Assembly: GCA_041838515.1 (NCBI GenBank) | Contig: JBGYPP010000016.1 | Span: 1-40,287 of the forward strand | Source: JBGYPP01 sp041838515 | GTDB taxonomy: Bacteria; Bacillota; Clostridia; Lachnospirales; Lachnospiraceae | Reading direction: 5' to 3' | DNA length: 40,287 nucleotides | In this document: in pieces, positions 18,478 through 26,534 of the stretch | Numbering within the stretch: position 1 is the first letter of the stretch | How the letters are laid out: every line of letters begins with the position of its first letter | Notes under the pieces: generated by a model | What the model was told of the DNA's origin: nothing | The model's database searches: none | What the model saw: the letters and a program-made list of their open reading frames with translations, nothing else | Position numbers and translations under genes: made by a program

Positions 18478-19179
18478 ATGGATTTGGAGGTACTGTGGGA
18501 GGACGGGGAAGTGCTTATTGTATACAAGCCGGCAGGCCTGGCCAGCCAAAGCGCTTCCCTGGGGCAGGACGATGTGGAGAGTATTTTGCGCCGCAGGGGT
18601 CTGGCTGCTCCGCATTTGGTCCACAGGCTGGACCAGCCGGTGGAGGGGCTGATGGCTGTGGCCAAGACCCGGAGGGCTGCCGCCGCTCTTGGAGGTCAGA
18701 TGGGGCAGGGGCTGTGGGAAAAGGTTTATCTGGCACTGGTCTGGGGGAGGCCCGCAGAGGAGAGGGGCCGGTGGACGGATTTTTGGCGGAAGAAATCCTC
18801 CTCCCTGGCAGAGGTAGCGCCTGAGAGGGGCGGCGGGGGTATATGGAAGCCTGCCCGTCTGGAATATGGCCTGTTGGAGAGCCGGGAGGTGGAGGCCGGG
18901 GTGCAGAGTTTGCTGGAGGTGCGCATCTTCACGGGGCGGATGCACCAAATCCGCGCCCAATTGGCCAGCCATGGGCTGCCCCTGGCCGGAGATGCCAAGT
19001 ATGGCCGGAGAGAGGGGGGAGGCCTGGGCCTGTGCGCCCACAGGCTGGAGCTGAACCATCCCTGCAGCGGGGAGAGACTGGCCTTTGCAATCCGCCCCCG
19101 GGGGGCTGTATTTGGGGGCTGGAGGGCGGTGGCGGCCATTATGCCAGAGCCGGAGTCAGGTCTTTCTGGGAGAGCATAG
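18478..19179 (+). CDS. RluA-type pseudouridine synthase
   Basis: 233 residues from the ATG at 18478, preceded by GGAGGGAGGAG. The RluA features are IVYKPAGLASQ, LVHRLDQPVEG with catalytic Asp52, KVYLALVWG and TGRMHQIRAQLASHGLPLAGD. It lacks an N-terminal S4 domain and is shorter than RluD, matching the small single-domain subgroup. It isomerises uridine to pseudouridine in rRNA or tRNA; the target site is not predictable. It stands alone, divergent from the adhesin. Confidence 0.9.
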   Translation: MDLEVLWEDGEVLIVYKPAGLASQSASLGQDDVESILRRRGLAAPHLVHRLDQPVEGLMAVAKTRRAAAALGGQMGQGLWEKVYLALVWGRPAEERGRWTDFWRKKSSSLAEVAPERGGGGIWKPARLEYGLLESREVEAGVQSLLEVRIFTGRMHQIRAQLASHGLPLAGDAKYGRREGGGLGLCAHRLELNHPCSGERLAFAIRPRGAVFGGWRAVAAIMPEPESGLSGRA

Positions 19180-19202
19180 GCCTATCTTCATAAATTCTTA
19201 AG

Positions 19203-19231
19203 TTGTCCGGCCTGTGAAATTTTTGTACAAT
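19203..19231 (+). promoter_or_regulatory. Promoter upstream of the large sugar transferase
   Basis: TTGTCC (19203-19208), a 17-bp spacer and TACAAT (19226-19231). It lies 75 bases before the chosen start. Confidence 0.65.
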
Positions 19232-19305
19232 AGGTCTAGCAAAATGGCAGTATGGCGGGGGTGTGGAATATATGGCTCTGCGCTGCCAGGAGTTTGGGTG
19301 GACGG

Positions 19306-20718
19306 ATGATAAAGGATAATCAGAAAATATTCAACCGCCTGCATTTGCTGATGGACGCTGTTTTGGTGTCGGCATCCTATGCGGCGGCTTATTATTTGAA
19401 ATTTTTTATTTTCTCCCCCATCCAGGAAACTGGGGCAGGCGTGCTTCCGGCTGGGGATTATTTTTGGATGCTGCCCTTTATCGTGCCAGGATATCTGCTC
19501 ATATACCATTTCTGCCATATATACACGCCCCGGCGGGCATCCAGGGACAGAACGGAGATTTTCTCCATATTGCAGGCCAATCTGATAGGCATAGGCCTGT
19601 GGATAGTGGCGCTGTACCTGGTTCTTAAGGAGATCAATTTCTCCCGCTCCATGATGGCCATATTCTTTGTGCTGAATGTAGCGCTGACAGCCTCTTCCCG
19701 GGTGTTTTTGCGGAATTTTCTCCGTAATCTGCGCAGGAAAGGTTACAATCTCAAGCATATACTGCTGGTAGGATATTCCCGGGCGGCGGAGGCGTATATA
19801 GACCGCATATTAGAAAACCCCCAATGGGGGTATGTGGTCCGGGGCATTTTGGATGATTATGTGCCGGCAGGGGCCAAATACAAGGGCGTGGAGGTCTTGG
19901 GGGGCATAGACCGGATGGCGGCCATGCTTCCGGTGGAGGATCTGGACGAGATAGCCATCACATTGGCGCTGTCGGATTACAGCCGTCTGGAGGAATTGGT
20001 ATCCCAATGTGAAAAATCCGGCATACACACCAAGTTCATACCCGACTATCACAGTGTGGTATCCAGCAACCCCAGTATGGAGGATATGCTGGGTCTGCCG
20101 GTGATCAATATACGCAATGTACCCCTGGCCAATGCGGCCAATGCGATGTTAAAGCGGCTGGTGGATATAGCCGCCGCGCTGGTGGGCCTTATTCTGGCCT
20201 CGCCGGTGATGCTGCTGGCGGCAGTTCTGGTGGCAGCCACCTCCAGAGGGCCGGTGTTTTTTGCCCAGGAGAGGGTGGGGCGGGGAGGCCGCGCTTTCCG
20301 TATGTACAAATTCCGAAGCATGGAATTGCAGGATCCAGGAGAGGAACGCAAGGCTTGGACGGTGAAGAACGATCCCCGGGTGACCCGGGTGGGGCGTATA
20401 CTGCGCCGCAGCAGCATAGACGAGCTGCCCCAGCTGTGGAATATACTCAAGGGGGATATGAGCCTGATAGGCCCCAGGCCGGAGCGGCCTCACTATGTGG
20501 ATAAGTTCCGGGAGGAGATTCCCAGATATATGATCAAGCACCAGGTACGGCCGGGCCTGACCGGATGGGCCCAGGTCCATGGCCTGCGGGGGGATACCTC
20601 CATTAAGAAGCGCATAGAGTATGACCTGTATTATATAGAGAACTGGACACTGTTTTTGGATATTAAGATCGTGATCATGACCCTGTTTTTGGGTTTTGTC
20701 AATAAAAATGCCTACTAG
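19306..20718 (+). CDS. Polyprenyl glycosylphosphotransferase, large five-helix type (WbaP/WcaJ family)
   Basis: 470 residues from the ATG at 19306. The upstream in-frame ATG at 19252 has no ribosome binding site and adds an unlikely leader. Four hydrophobic helices (about 15-125) precede a Rossmann-like domain (ILLVGYSRAAEAYI, about 150 onward), a fifth helix (about 283-310) and the catalytic domain: RVGRGGRAFRMYKFRSM, SSIDELPQLWNILKGD, LIGPRPERPHYV. It starts lipid-linked polysaccharide synthesis by loading the first sugar phosphate onto undecaprenyl phosphate. The next gene is an LCP ligase, the usual partner for attaching the finished polymer to the wall. Confidence 0.93.
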   Translation: MIKDNQKIFNRLHLLMDAVLVSASYAAAYYLKFFIFSPIQETGAGVLPAGDYFWMLPFIVPGYLLIYHFCHIYTPRRASRDRTEIFSILQANLIGIGLWIVALYLVLKEINFSRSMMAIFFVLNVALTASSRVFLRNFLRNLRRKGYNLKHILLVGYSRAAEAYIDRILENPQWGYVVRGILDDYVPAGAKYKGVEVLGGIDRMAAMLPVEDLDEIAITLALSDYSRLEELVSQCEKSGIHTKFIPDYHSVVSSNPSMEDMLGLPVINIRNVPLANAANAMLKRLVDIAAALVGLILASPVMLLAAVLVAATSRGPVFFAQERVGRGGRAFRMYKFRSMELQDPGEERKAWTVKNDPRVTRVGRILRRSSIDELPQLWNILKGDMSLIGPRPERPHYVDKFREEIPRYMIKHQVRPGLTGWAQVHGLRGDTSIKKRIEYDLYYIENWTLFLDIKIVIMTLFLGFVNKNAY

Positions 20719-20757
20719 CTTCGGCGGTGGGCAAATACCAAAGAAAAGGTGGAGGAT

Positions 20758-21885
20758 ATGGCACAGAGAGGTAATGGATACGGTAGAGAAGAGTACAGGC
20801 CCAGGCAGGGCGCCAGAAGAGGGGGAGGGCGCAAAAGGGGCAGGGCTTCCAAGGCGAAATGGATTATTTTCGTGGTGGAAATCGTTATTATGCTGGGTAT
20901 TTTGGGCGTATTGGCCGTACTATTCCTCAACCAGGGGCAGGGGCCTACTGTGGTGGAACTCAAGGAGGAGGAGCTGGGCAAGACGGAGAACGAGCAGGCC
21001 GTTGAGGAGATGAAGGGGTATTGGAATATAGCCCTCTTCGGCGTGGACGCAGAGAATGAGAAGCAGCTGCAAAAAGGCGCTCGCAGCGATTCCATGATGA
21101 TAGCCTCCATCAATCTGGACAATGGGGATATCAAATTGGTAAGCATATATAGGGATACCTATCTCAATGTGGGCAATGGGGAGTACCGCAAGGCCAATCA
21201 CGCCTATGCCGTAGGCGGCGGCGCCCAGGCATTGAAGATGCTCAATACCAATATGGATCTGGAGATCAGCGATTTTATCACCATAGGATATGAGGGCCTG
21301 CGTGAGGTGGTAGACGGCCTGGGCGGCGTAGAAATTGATGTGGACTCCGAGGAGATCAAGCATATCAACAATTATCAGTACAGCATAGCCAAGGTGTTGG
21401 ACGATGTGAAGTACACCGAGGTGACCCGCACCGGCATGCAGACTCTGGACGGCATGCAGGCTGCGGCTTACTGCCGCATAAGGTACACGGCCGGGGATGA
21501 CTTCAAGCGGGCAGAGAGGCAGAGGGAGGTGGTCAAGGCCATAGAGGCCAAGGCCAAGAAGGCGGACTTGGTCACCCTGACCAGCGTATTCGAGAAAGTG
21601 ATGAAGCATGTACACACATCTCTAAAGGCCGAGGTTATCCTGCCCTATCTCTCTAAGGTGGCGGAGTTCCGCATTGTGGATGAGGGTGGCTTTCCGGAGG
21701 CCCAGCTGCGGGCTGTGGGCAATATAGGATCTACCGGATCCTCTGTCATACCTGTGCATTTGACGGACAATGCCCGCTGGCTGCACCAGTTCCTCTTTGG
21801 TAATGACGGGTATACGCCCTCAACCACTGTGGAGGAGTACAGCGAGAAGATACGTTCCAAAACATCGCAGTATTTGCAGAAATAA
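20758..21885 (+). CDS. LytR-CpsA-Psr (LCP) family wall-polymer ligase
   Basis: 375 residues from the ATG at 20758; AGGTGGAGG lies just upstream and a GTG at 20749 is the alternative. An Arg/Gly-rich cytoplasmic segment (1-33), one transmembrane helix (about 35-57) and the extracellular LCP domain follow: NIALFGVDAE, ARSDSMMIASINLDNGDIKLVS, IYRDTYL, the GGVEIDVD segment and YCRIRYTAGDDFKRAERQRE with the conserved Arg residues that bind pyrophosphate. It moves glycopolymers from undecaprenyl pyrophosphate to peptidoglycan. It lies about 40 bases after the sugar transferase and is probably co-transcribed. Confidence 0.93.
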   Translation: MAQRGNGYGREEYRPRQGARRGGGRKRGRASKAKWIIFVVEIVIMLGILGVLAVLFLNQGQGPTVVELKEEELGKTENEQAVEEMKGYWNIALFGVDAENEKQLQKGARSDSMMIASINLDNGDIKLVSIYRDTYLNVGNGEYRKANHAYAVGGGAQALKMLNTNMDLEISDFITIGYEGLREVVDGLGGVEIDVDSEEIKHINNYQYSIAKVLDDVKYTEVTRTGMQTLDGMQAAAYCRIRYTAGDDFKRAERQREVVKAIEAKAKKADLVTLTSVFEKVMKHVHTSLKAEVILPYLSKVAEFRIVDEGGFPEAQLRAVGNIGSTGSSVIPVHLTDNARWLHQFLFGNDGYTPSTTVEEYSEKIRSKTSQYLQK

Positions 21886-21981
21886 TCCCTCCCTGGGTCG
21901 TCGGTGTATGGGATAGAACGGCAGGGCGGATGCCTGCCTGGAGGGCGTACAGTTCCTGGTGGGGGAGCAAATAGAAGATGG

Positions 21982-22013
21982 GAAATTCCCCGGCGATGTG
22001 TCCGGGGAATTTC
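21982..22013 (+). terminator. Terminator hairpin after the LCP gene
   Basis: Perfect 12-bp inverted repeat GAAATTCCCCGG / CCGGGGAATTTC with an 8-nt loop. The T residues lie inside the 3' arm, followed by TGTATGT. Confidence 0.75.
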
Positions 22014-22033
22014 TGTATGTACGAGTAAAAATT

Positions 22034-22064
22034 TTGACAATACTGTATAAATACCAATTATAAA
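22034..22064 (+). promoter_or_regulatory. Candidate promoter for the GT2 gene at 22237
   Basis: Consensus TTGACA (22034-22039) with TTATAA/TATAAA about 18-19 bp downstream (22058-22064). Transcription from here would give a leader of about 165 nt. Confidence 0.55.
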
Positions 22065-22236
22065 CGGGTTTAATACGCAATATTTAGGGGGAATTAGTAA
22101 AAATCCTGAAAAATGCAATTATAACAATAAAAACGGAATATGCAAAAAGGAACACGAAACCAATCGATTTTATAGACTTGGGAAATCATAGCATTTCCGG
22201 CGCCCTGCCGGAGGCCTATTTTCCGCAGGAGGGAGT

Positions 22237-23187
22237 ATGGGTAAGCGCAGCGTGGATCTGGTCATACCGGTCTACAAGCCGGATGGAAAACTGCGTCAGC
22301 TGCTGGAGGCTATGGAGGCGCAGAGTTTGGCGCCGGCCAAGATAATATTGGCGCTGACGGTCAGCGGAGATGGCCGGCAGGCATTTGAAAGGGATTTTCC
22401 CCGGTGGGCGGCCGGGGGCAGTCCGGGGCTGCCGGTGGAGATATGGGAGTTGCCTGTGGGGGAATTTGACCATGCCACAGCCCGCAATAAGGGGGCCTCG
22501 TTGGGCAGTTCGGAGTATGTGCTTTTTATGACCCAGGATGCCGTGCCGGCGGATGGTCAGCTGGTGGAGGCTCTGGCACATGCTTTGGAGGAGCCGGATG
22601 TGGCCGTGGCCTATGCAAGACAGCTGGCTGCCGAGGATGCGCATCCTTTGGAAAAGGCGGTGCGGGAGTTTAATTATCCGGAGGAGTCCTGCCGTAAACG
22701 CATAGGGGATCTGGAAAGGCTGGGGGTAAAGGCGTTTTTTTGTTCCAATGTCTGTGCCATGTACAAGCGCAGGCTCTGGGAGGATCTGGGCTGCTTTGCC
22801 CAGCCAGCGCTGTTTAATGAGGATATGGTCTTTGCCGCTGCGGCTTTGGCCAAGGGTTATGCCGTGGCTTATCAGGCTGGGGCAGCTGTGGTGCATAGCC
22901 ACAATTATGGATTTTTTCAACAATTTTCCCGCAATTTTGATCTGGGAGCCTCTCAGGCCTGTCATCCGGAGGTATTTGCCGGTCTGTCCTCGGAGAGGGA
23001 GGGGGCCAGGCTGCTGGCTTTTTTGCGGGAACGTCTGTGGAAGCCGGGCAGTAGGCGGTGGTTTCTGCTGTTTCTATGGCAGGCGCTGGCCAAATACGCC
23101 GGATATCTGGCGGGGCGGCGGCATAAGATATGGCCCCTCTGGCTCAAAAGGCGCTGGAGCAGCCTGCCGGGGTATTGGCAGCTGTAA
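22237..23187 (+). CDS. GT2-family glycosyltransferase (rhamnosyltransferase-like)
   Basis: 316 residues, start preceded by GGAGGGAGT. Features are VDLVIPVYKPDGKLRQLLEA, EFDHATARNKGA, FMTQDAVPADG, CSNVCAMYKRRLWE, FNEDMVFAA and a VVHSHNYGFFQQF stretch typical of RfbF/RmlG-like rhamnosyltransferases. The basic C-terminus (RRHKIWPLWLKRRW) could sit on the membrane. It probably contributes to the same polymer handled by the large sugar transferase and the LCP protein, but it has its own promoter and leader. Confidence 0.87.
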   Translation: MGKRSVDLVIPVYKPDGKLRQLLEAMEAQSLAPAKIILALTVSGDGRQAFERDFPRWAAGGSPGLPVEIWELPVGEFDHATARNKGASLGSSEYVLFMTQDAVPADGQLVEALAHALEEPDVAVAYARQLAAEDAHPLEKAVREFNYPEESCRKRIGDLERLGVKAFFCSNVCAMYKRRLWEDLGCFAQPALFNEDMVFAAAALAKGYAVAYQAGAAVVHSHNYGFFQQFSRNFDLGASQACHPEVFAGLSSEREGARLLAFLRERLWKPGSRRWFLLFLWQALAKYAGYLAGRRHKIWPLWLKRRWSSLPGYWQL

Positions 23188-23196
23188 CCGGGGGTT

Positions 23197-23250
23197 TTCA
23201 CAAATTCTTCACCTCGTTTTCACACTTTGCACACAAAATCTTCCTATAGT
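23197..23250 (+). promoter_or_regulatory. htrA promoter with three TTCAC repeats at 11-bp spacing
   Basis: TTCAC begins at 23197, 23208 and 23219, exactly one helical turn apart, each within a TTTTCACA- or TTCTTCAC-like context. A -10 TATAGT lies at 23245-23250. The -35 position falls at the end of the repeats and has no consensus, which fits activation by a PhoB/OmpR-family regulator bound in tandem. Confidence 0.7.
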
Positions 23251-23294
23251 GTAGACAGGCAATCATATACTGTCGGGCTTGAGAGGAGGAAGCT

Positions 23295-24647
23295 ATGGAC
23301 GAATATAGGGATTACACAAGGGAAGGAGCAAATAGGGAGGATGGGTATTACGCCTTTGGCGCCGGAGGCTCTCAGCCCCCGGAGGATATGAAGCCTAAAA
23401 AGGGCAGGGCAAAGCTGGTGGCCGGCGTGGCGGCCGGCCTGGCCGTTTTGTTTCTTCTGCTGGGGCTGGGCGGCCCGATTGTGAAAGAGGTACAAGAGAG
23501 GTGGGGGGGCGATAATAGCAGCCGGACTGAGAACACTCAGGCAGCGGATGCAGCCTCCGGGGAGGCTGTGCCTGAGGAGGCGGCGGCTGTATCTGAGGAG
23601 GCAGCGGCTGTATCATCCGTGGCGGCATCGGCGGCAGTAGCCGCTTATGATGTGCCGGCTATAGTCCGAGAGGCTATGCCGGCCATGGTGTCTATCTCCA
23701 GCCAGGTGACCCAGACCACCAATTTCTTTGGCCAGAATATAGAGGAAACCAGGCCGGGCAGTGGATCCGGTATTATCGTGGGCATATCCGAGGAGGAGCT
23801 GCTGATCGTCACCAATTACCATGTAATAGAAAACGCCCAGAGCCTGGAAGTGTCCTTTATAGATGACCAGAAGGTCAAGGCTTCTGTCAAGGGTGCGGAT
23901 GCCCCCATGGATTTGGCGGTGATAGCCGTGGCTAAGTCAGATTTGCAGGCGGATACTCTCTCGGCTATCAGCGCAGCGGAGCTGGGGGATAGCGACAGCC
24001 TGACTCTGGGCGAGCCTGTGGTGGCCATAGGCAATGCGCTGGGATATGGACAGTCTGTGACCGCCGGAATTATCAGCGCGCTGGGCCGGGAACTGGAGGT
24101 GGAGCAGGGAGTCAAGGGGACCTTTATACAGACGGATGCGGCCATCAATCCCGGAAATTCCGGAGGGGCTTTGCTCAATGCCTCTGGCCAGGTCATAGGC
24201 ATCAATTCCAATAAAATAGGCGGATCGGTGATAGAGGGCATGGGTTATGCCATACCCATATCCGCAGCCAAGCCCATAATAGAGGATTTGATGACCCATC
24301 AGACCAAGGTAAAGGTGGAGGCTAGGCAGATGGGGTATATGGGCGTAAGCCTGCAGGCCATTACCCAGGAGTTCTCCGAACTGTACAAACTGCCCAAAGG
24401 CATCTATGTGACGGATGTGGGAGAGGGAACTCCGGCCCAGCAGGCAGGCGTGCAGGTGGGAGATATTATCACCAAATTTGACGGCAATGCCATACGTACC
24501 TATGAGGATTTGGTGAATTGGATGCAGTATTACAGCGCCGGACAGACTGTGGAGCTGGAGGTACAAAGATCGGTGGACGGTGCGTATACCAGCGTGACCC
24601 TGACCCTGACCCTGGGCCAGAGGCCGTCTGGCAGAAATGCGGGTTAG
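23295..24647 (+). CDS. htrA: HtrA/DegP-type membrane-anchored serine protease
   Basis: 450 residues, start preceded by GAGAGGAGGAAGC. A charged cytoplasmic N-terminus precedes one transmembrane helix (about 40-60) and an Ala/Glu-rich linker. The trypsin-like domain has the full triad: His176 in VTNYHVIEN, Asp206 in PMDLAVI and Ser289 in INPGNSGGALLN. One PDZ domain (about 345-440; GIYVTDVGEGTPAQQAGVQVGD) follows. It degrades or refolds misfolded exported proteins at the outer face of the membrane. The promoter repeats suggest control by an envelope-stress two-component system; no such system is in the window. Located among envelope genes. Confidence 0.95.
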   Translation: MDEYRDYTREGANREDGYYAFGAGGSQPPEDMKPKKGRAKLVAGVAAGLAVLFLLLGLGGPIVKEVQERWGGDNSSRTENTQAADAASGEAVPEEAAAVSEEAAAVSSVAASAAVAAYDVPAIVREAMPAMVSISSQVTQTTNFFGQNIEETRPGSGSGIIVGISEEELLIVTNYHVIENAQSLEVSFIDDQKVKASVKGADAPMDLAVIAVAKSDLQADTLSAISAAELGDSDSLTLGEPVVAIGNALGYGQSVTAGIISALGRELEVEQGVKGTFIQTDAAINPGNSGGALLNASGQVIGINSNKIGGSVIEGMGYAIPISAAKPIIEDLMTHQTKVKVEARQMGYMGVSLQAITQEFSELYKLPKGIYVTDVGEGTPAQQAGVQVGDIITKFDGNAIRTYEDLVNWMQYYSAGQTVELEVQRSVDGAYTSVTLTLTLGQRPSGRNAG

Positions 24648-24706
24648 ATTTTCCCCATGGATATTGAGGCCGTGAAGGGGCGGTGGGGGAGAGGGAGGGA
24701 GCAAAT

Positions 24707-26278
24707 ATGTCTGTGGATAGAGAGGATAAGGAGGCTGCACTGCAGGGGGAGGATGCCCTATCCAAGGATGGGGGAGGGCAGGATGGCCGGCTGACGGAGT
24801 CCGGATCCGGCAAAGCAGGGGAGGCTGGGGCTTCTCAGAGCCGTGAGGAGGAATACGAGCAGGTCTGCTTTGCCTGCCGCCGCCCGGAGAGCAAGACCGG
24901 TCCTATGACCCAGCTGCCCTACGGCGTGCATATTTGCCAGGATTGTATGAAGAAAACCCTGGAGCAGATGCGGAATTTTGACTATCATGGTCTGCTGAAC
25001 CATCCGCAGATGCAACAGCAGCTGGAGGAATTGTCCAAGGGTGGGGATCTATCCCAAATAGGATTTGTGCATTTGGCGGATTTGCAGGGCATGGGGGGGA
25101 TACCCAACAAACAAAAGATCAAAAAGCGCCCGGCGGACAAGAAACGGGAGCCGTCCCTTGACTGGAGGAAGATGCCCCCGCCCCACAAGATCAAGGCCAG
25201 CCTGGACGAGTATGTCATAGGCCAGGAGAGGGCGAAAAAGGCCCTGTCTGTGGCTGTGTACAATCACTACAAGCGGGTGGCCACAGGCACTATGGACAGC
25301 ATAGAGATAGAAAAATCCAATATTCTGATGCTGGGGCCTACGGGCTGCGGAAAAACCTACTTGATCAAAACCGTGGCCCGGCTGCTGGATGTGCCTTTGG
25401 CCATAGCCGATGCCACTTCCCTGACTGAGGCGGGATATATAGGCGATGACATAGAAAGCGTGATATCCAAGCTGCTGGCCGAGGCGGACAACGATGTGGA
25501 CAGGGCCCAGAGGGGCATAGTGTTTATCGATGAGATAGACAAGATAGCCAAGAAAAAGGATAGCCACTCCCGGGATGTCAGCGGAGAAAGTGTGCAGCAG
25601 GGACTGCTCAAGCTGTTGGAGGGCGCTGTGGTGGAGGTGCCGGTAGGCGCCGGCAGCAAGAATGCCATGGTGCCATTGGCCACTGTGGATACCCGCAATA
25701 TTTTGTTTATCTGTGGCGGAGCCTTTCCGGATTTGGAGGATATAGTCAAGGAGAGGCTGACCAAGGGGGGCAGCATAGGTTTCGGCGCCCTGCCCAAAAA
25801 TGCCTTTGACAGGGATGCGCAGCTGCTGCACAAGGTAGAGGTGGAGGATTTGCGGAAGTTTGGCCTGATTCCGGAGTTTATAGGCCGGCTGCCGGTGATA
25901 TTCGCTTTGGAGGGTTTGGACAAGCAGATGCTGGTGTCCGTGCTGAAGGAGCCGAAAAATGCCATTTTGAAACAGTACCAAAAGCTGCTGGAGCTGGATG
26001 AGGTCAAGCTGGACTTCGCTCCGGATGCACTGGAGGCTATAGCCGAGCGGGCTCTGGAAAAAAAGACTGGAGCCAGGGCCCTGCGTTCCATCATAGAAGA
26101 ATTTATGATGGATATTATGTATGAGATACCCAAGGATGACAACATAGGCCGGGTGCTGATCACCCGGGAGTATGTGGAGGGCCAGGGCGGGCCTGTGATT
26201 GACATTCGCAGCAATATGCTCACGGGCGCCATGGAGGATCTGCGGGAATGGCCCGCCGGGGAAGGACCGGGGGCATGA
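24707..26278 (+). CDS. clpX: ClpX, ATP-dependent unfoldase of the ClpXP protease, with extended N-terminus and linker
   Basis: 523 residues from the ATG at 24707 (GGGAGGGAGCAAAT upstream). The zinc finger has Cys54-x2-Cys57 and Cys77-x2-Cys80. The AAA+ core begins at PPHKIKASLDEYVIGQE (about 158) with Walker A GPTGCGKT (210-217), Walker B IVFIDEIDKI, GYIGDDIES and the pore and arginine-finger region. The ClpP-docking IGF loop is present (GGSIGFGALP). It unfolds tagged proteins and feeds them to ClpP. Usual ClpX is about 410-430 residues. Here there are 50 extra acidic residues before the zinc finger and a linker of about 75 residues after it. No clpP or tig is adjacent, which is unusual. Confidence 0.93.
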   Translation: MSVDREDKEAALQGEDALSKDGGGQDGRLTESGSGKAGEAGASQSREEEYEQVCFACRRPESKTGPMTQLPYGVHICQDCMKKTLEQMRNFDYHGLLNHPQMQQQLEELSKGGDLSQIGFVHLADLQGMGGIPNKQKIKKRPADKKREPSLDWRKMPPPHKIKASLDEYVIGQERAKKALSVAVYNHYKRVATGTMDSIEIEKSNILMLGPTGCGKTYLIKTVARLLDVPLAIADATSLTEAGYIGDDIESVISKLLAEADNDVDRAQRGIVFIDEIDKIAKKKDSHSRDVSGESVQQGLLKLLEGAVVEVPVGAGSKNAMVPLATVDTRNILFICGGAFPDLEDIVKERLTKGGSIGFGALPKNAFDRDAQLLHKVEVEDLRKFGLIPEFIGRLPVIFALEGLDKQMLVSVLKEPKNAILKQYQKLLELDEVKLDFAPDALEAIAERALEKKTGARALRSIIEEFMMDIMYEIPKDDNIGRVLITREYVEGQGGPVIDIRSNMLTGAMEDLREWPAGEGPGA

Positions 26279-26335
26279 GCCTTTTCTGTAGCCGGATCCA
26301 CGGTTTGGAATAGGCAATGGCGCGATAGAGCAGTG

Positions 26336-26383
26336 AAAACGGCCCTATTTCCCCCCCAGCTGGAGGAAATGGGGCTGTTTTTT
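26336..26383 (+). terminator. Rho-independent terminator after clpX
   Basis: The stem AAAACGGCCCTATTTCC pairs with GGAAATGGGGCTGTTTT, with two G:U positions, and is followed by further T residues. Confidence 0.88.
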
Positions 26384-26450
26384 GGATATTTCGTTATTTT
26401 TTGTGCATTTTTTAGTGTGTTTTCATCTTTCAAAAAGAGGAAAAATCCTG

Positions 26451-26456
26451 TACAAT
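26451..26456 (+). promoter_or_regulatory. Weak candidate -10 element for the SLH gene
   Basis: TACAAT at 26451, with TTTCAA 17 bp upstream as a poor -35. It lies about 80 bases before the start of the SLH-protein gene and after the clpX terminator. Confidence 0.4.
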
Positions 26457-26534
26457 GGACTTGTCTAAACAACGATGTAAACATAAGATGTATTGAGCTT
26501 TGTATATGGGGAAGGAAATAAAGAGGAGGAGTCT

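Larger units (their letters stand above)
21886..22236. other. Long intergenic region: terminator, promoter and possible structured leader
   Basis: After the LCP gene comes a terminator (21982-22013), then an AT-rich stretch with TTGACA at 22034. About 150 bases of leader contain GGAAAT-catagc-ATTTCC followed at once by CCGGC-gccct-GCCGG, just before the ribosome binding site of the next gene. No known riboswitch class was recognised. Confidence 0.55.

Noticed and set aside
22080..22236. c-di-GMP riboswitch (GEMM type) in the leader, suggested by the HD-GYP gene nearby
   Set aside because: The conserved GEMM core sequences were not found by eye; only simple stems are present.
25049..26317. 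422-codon minus-strand frame opposite clpX
   Set aside because: Antisense shadow of a conserved gene with no recognisable motifs.
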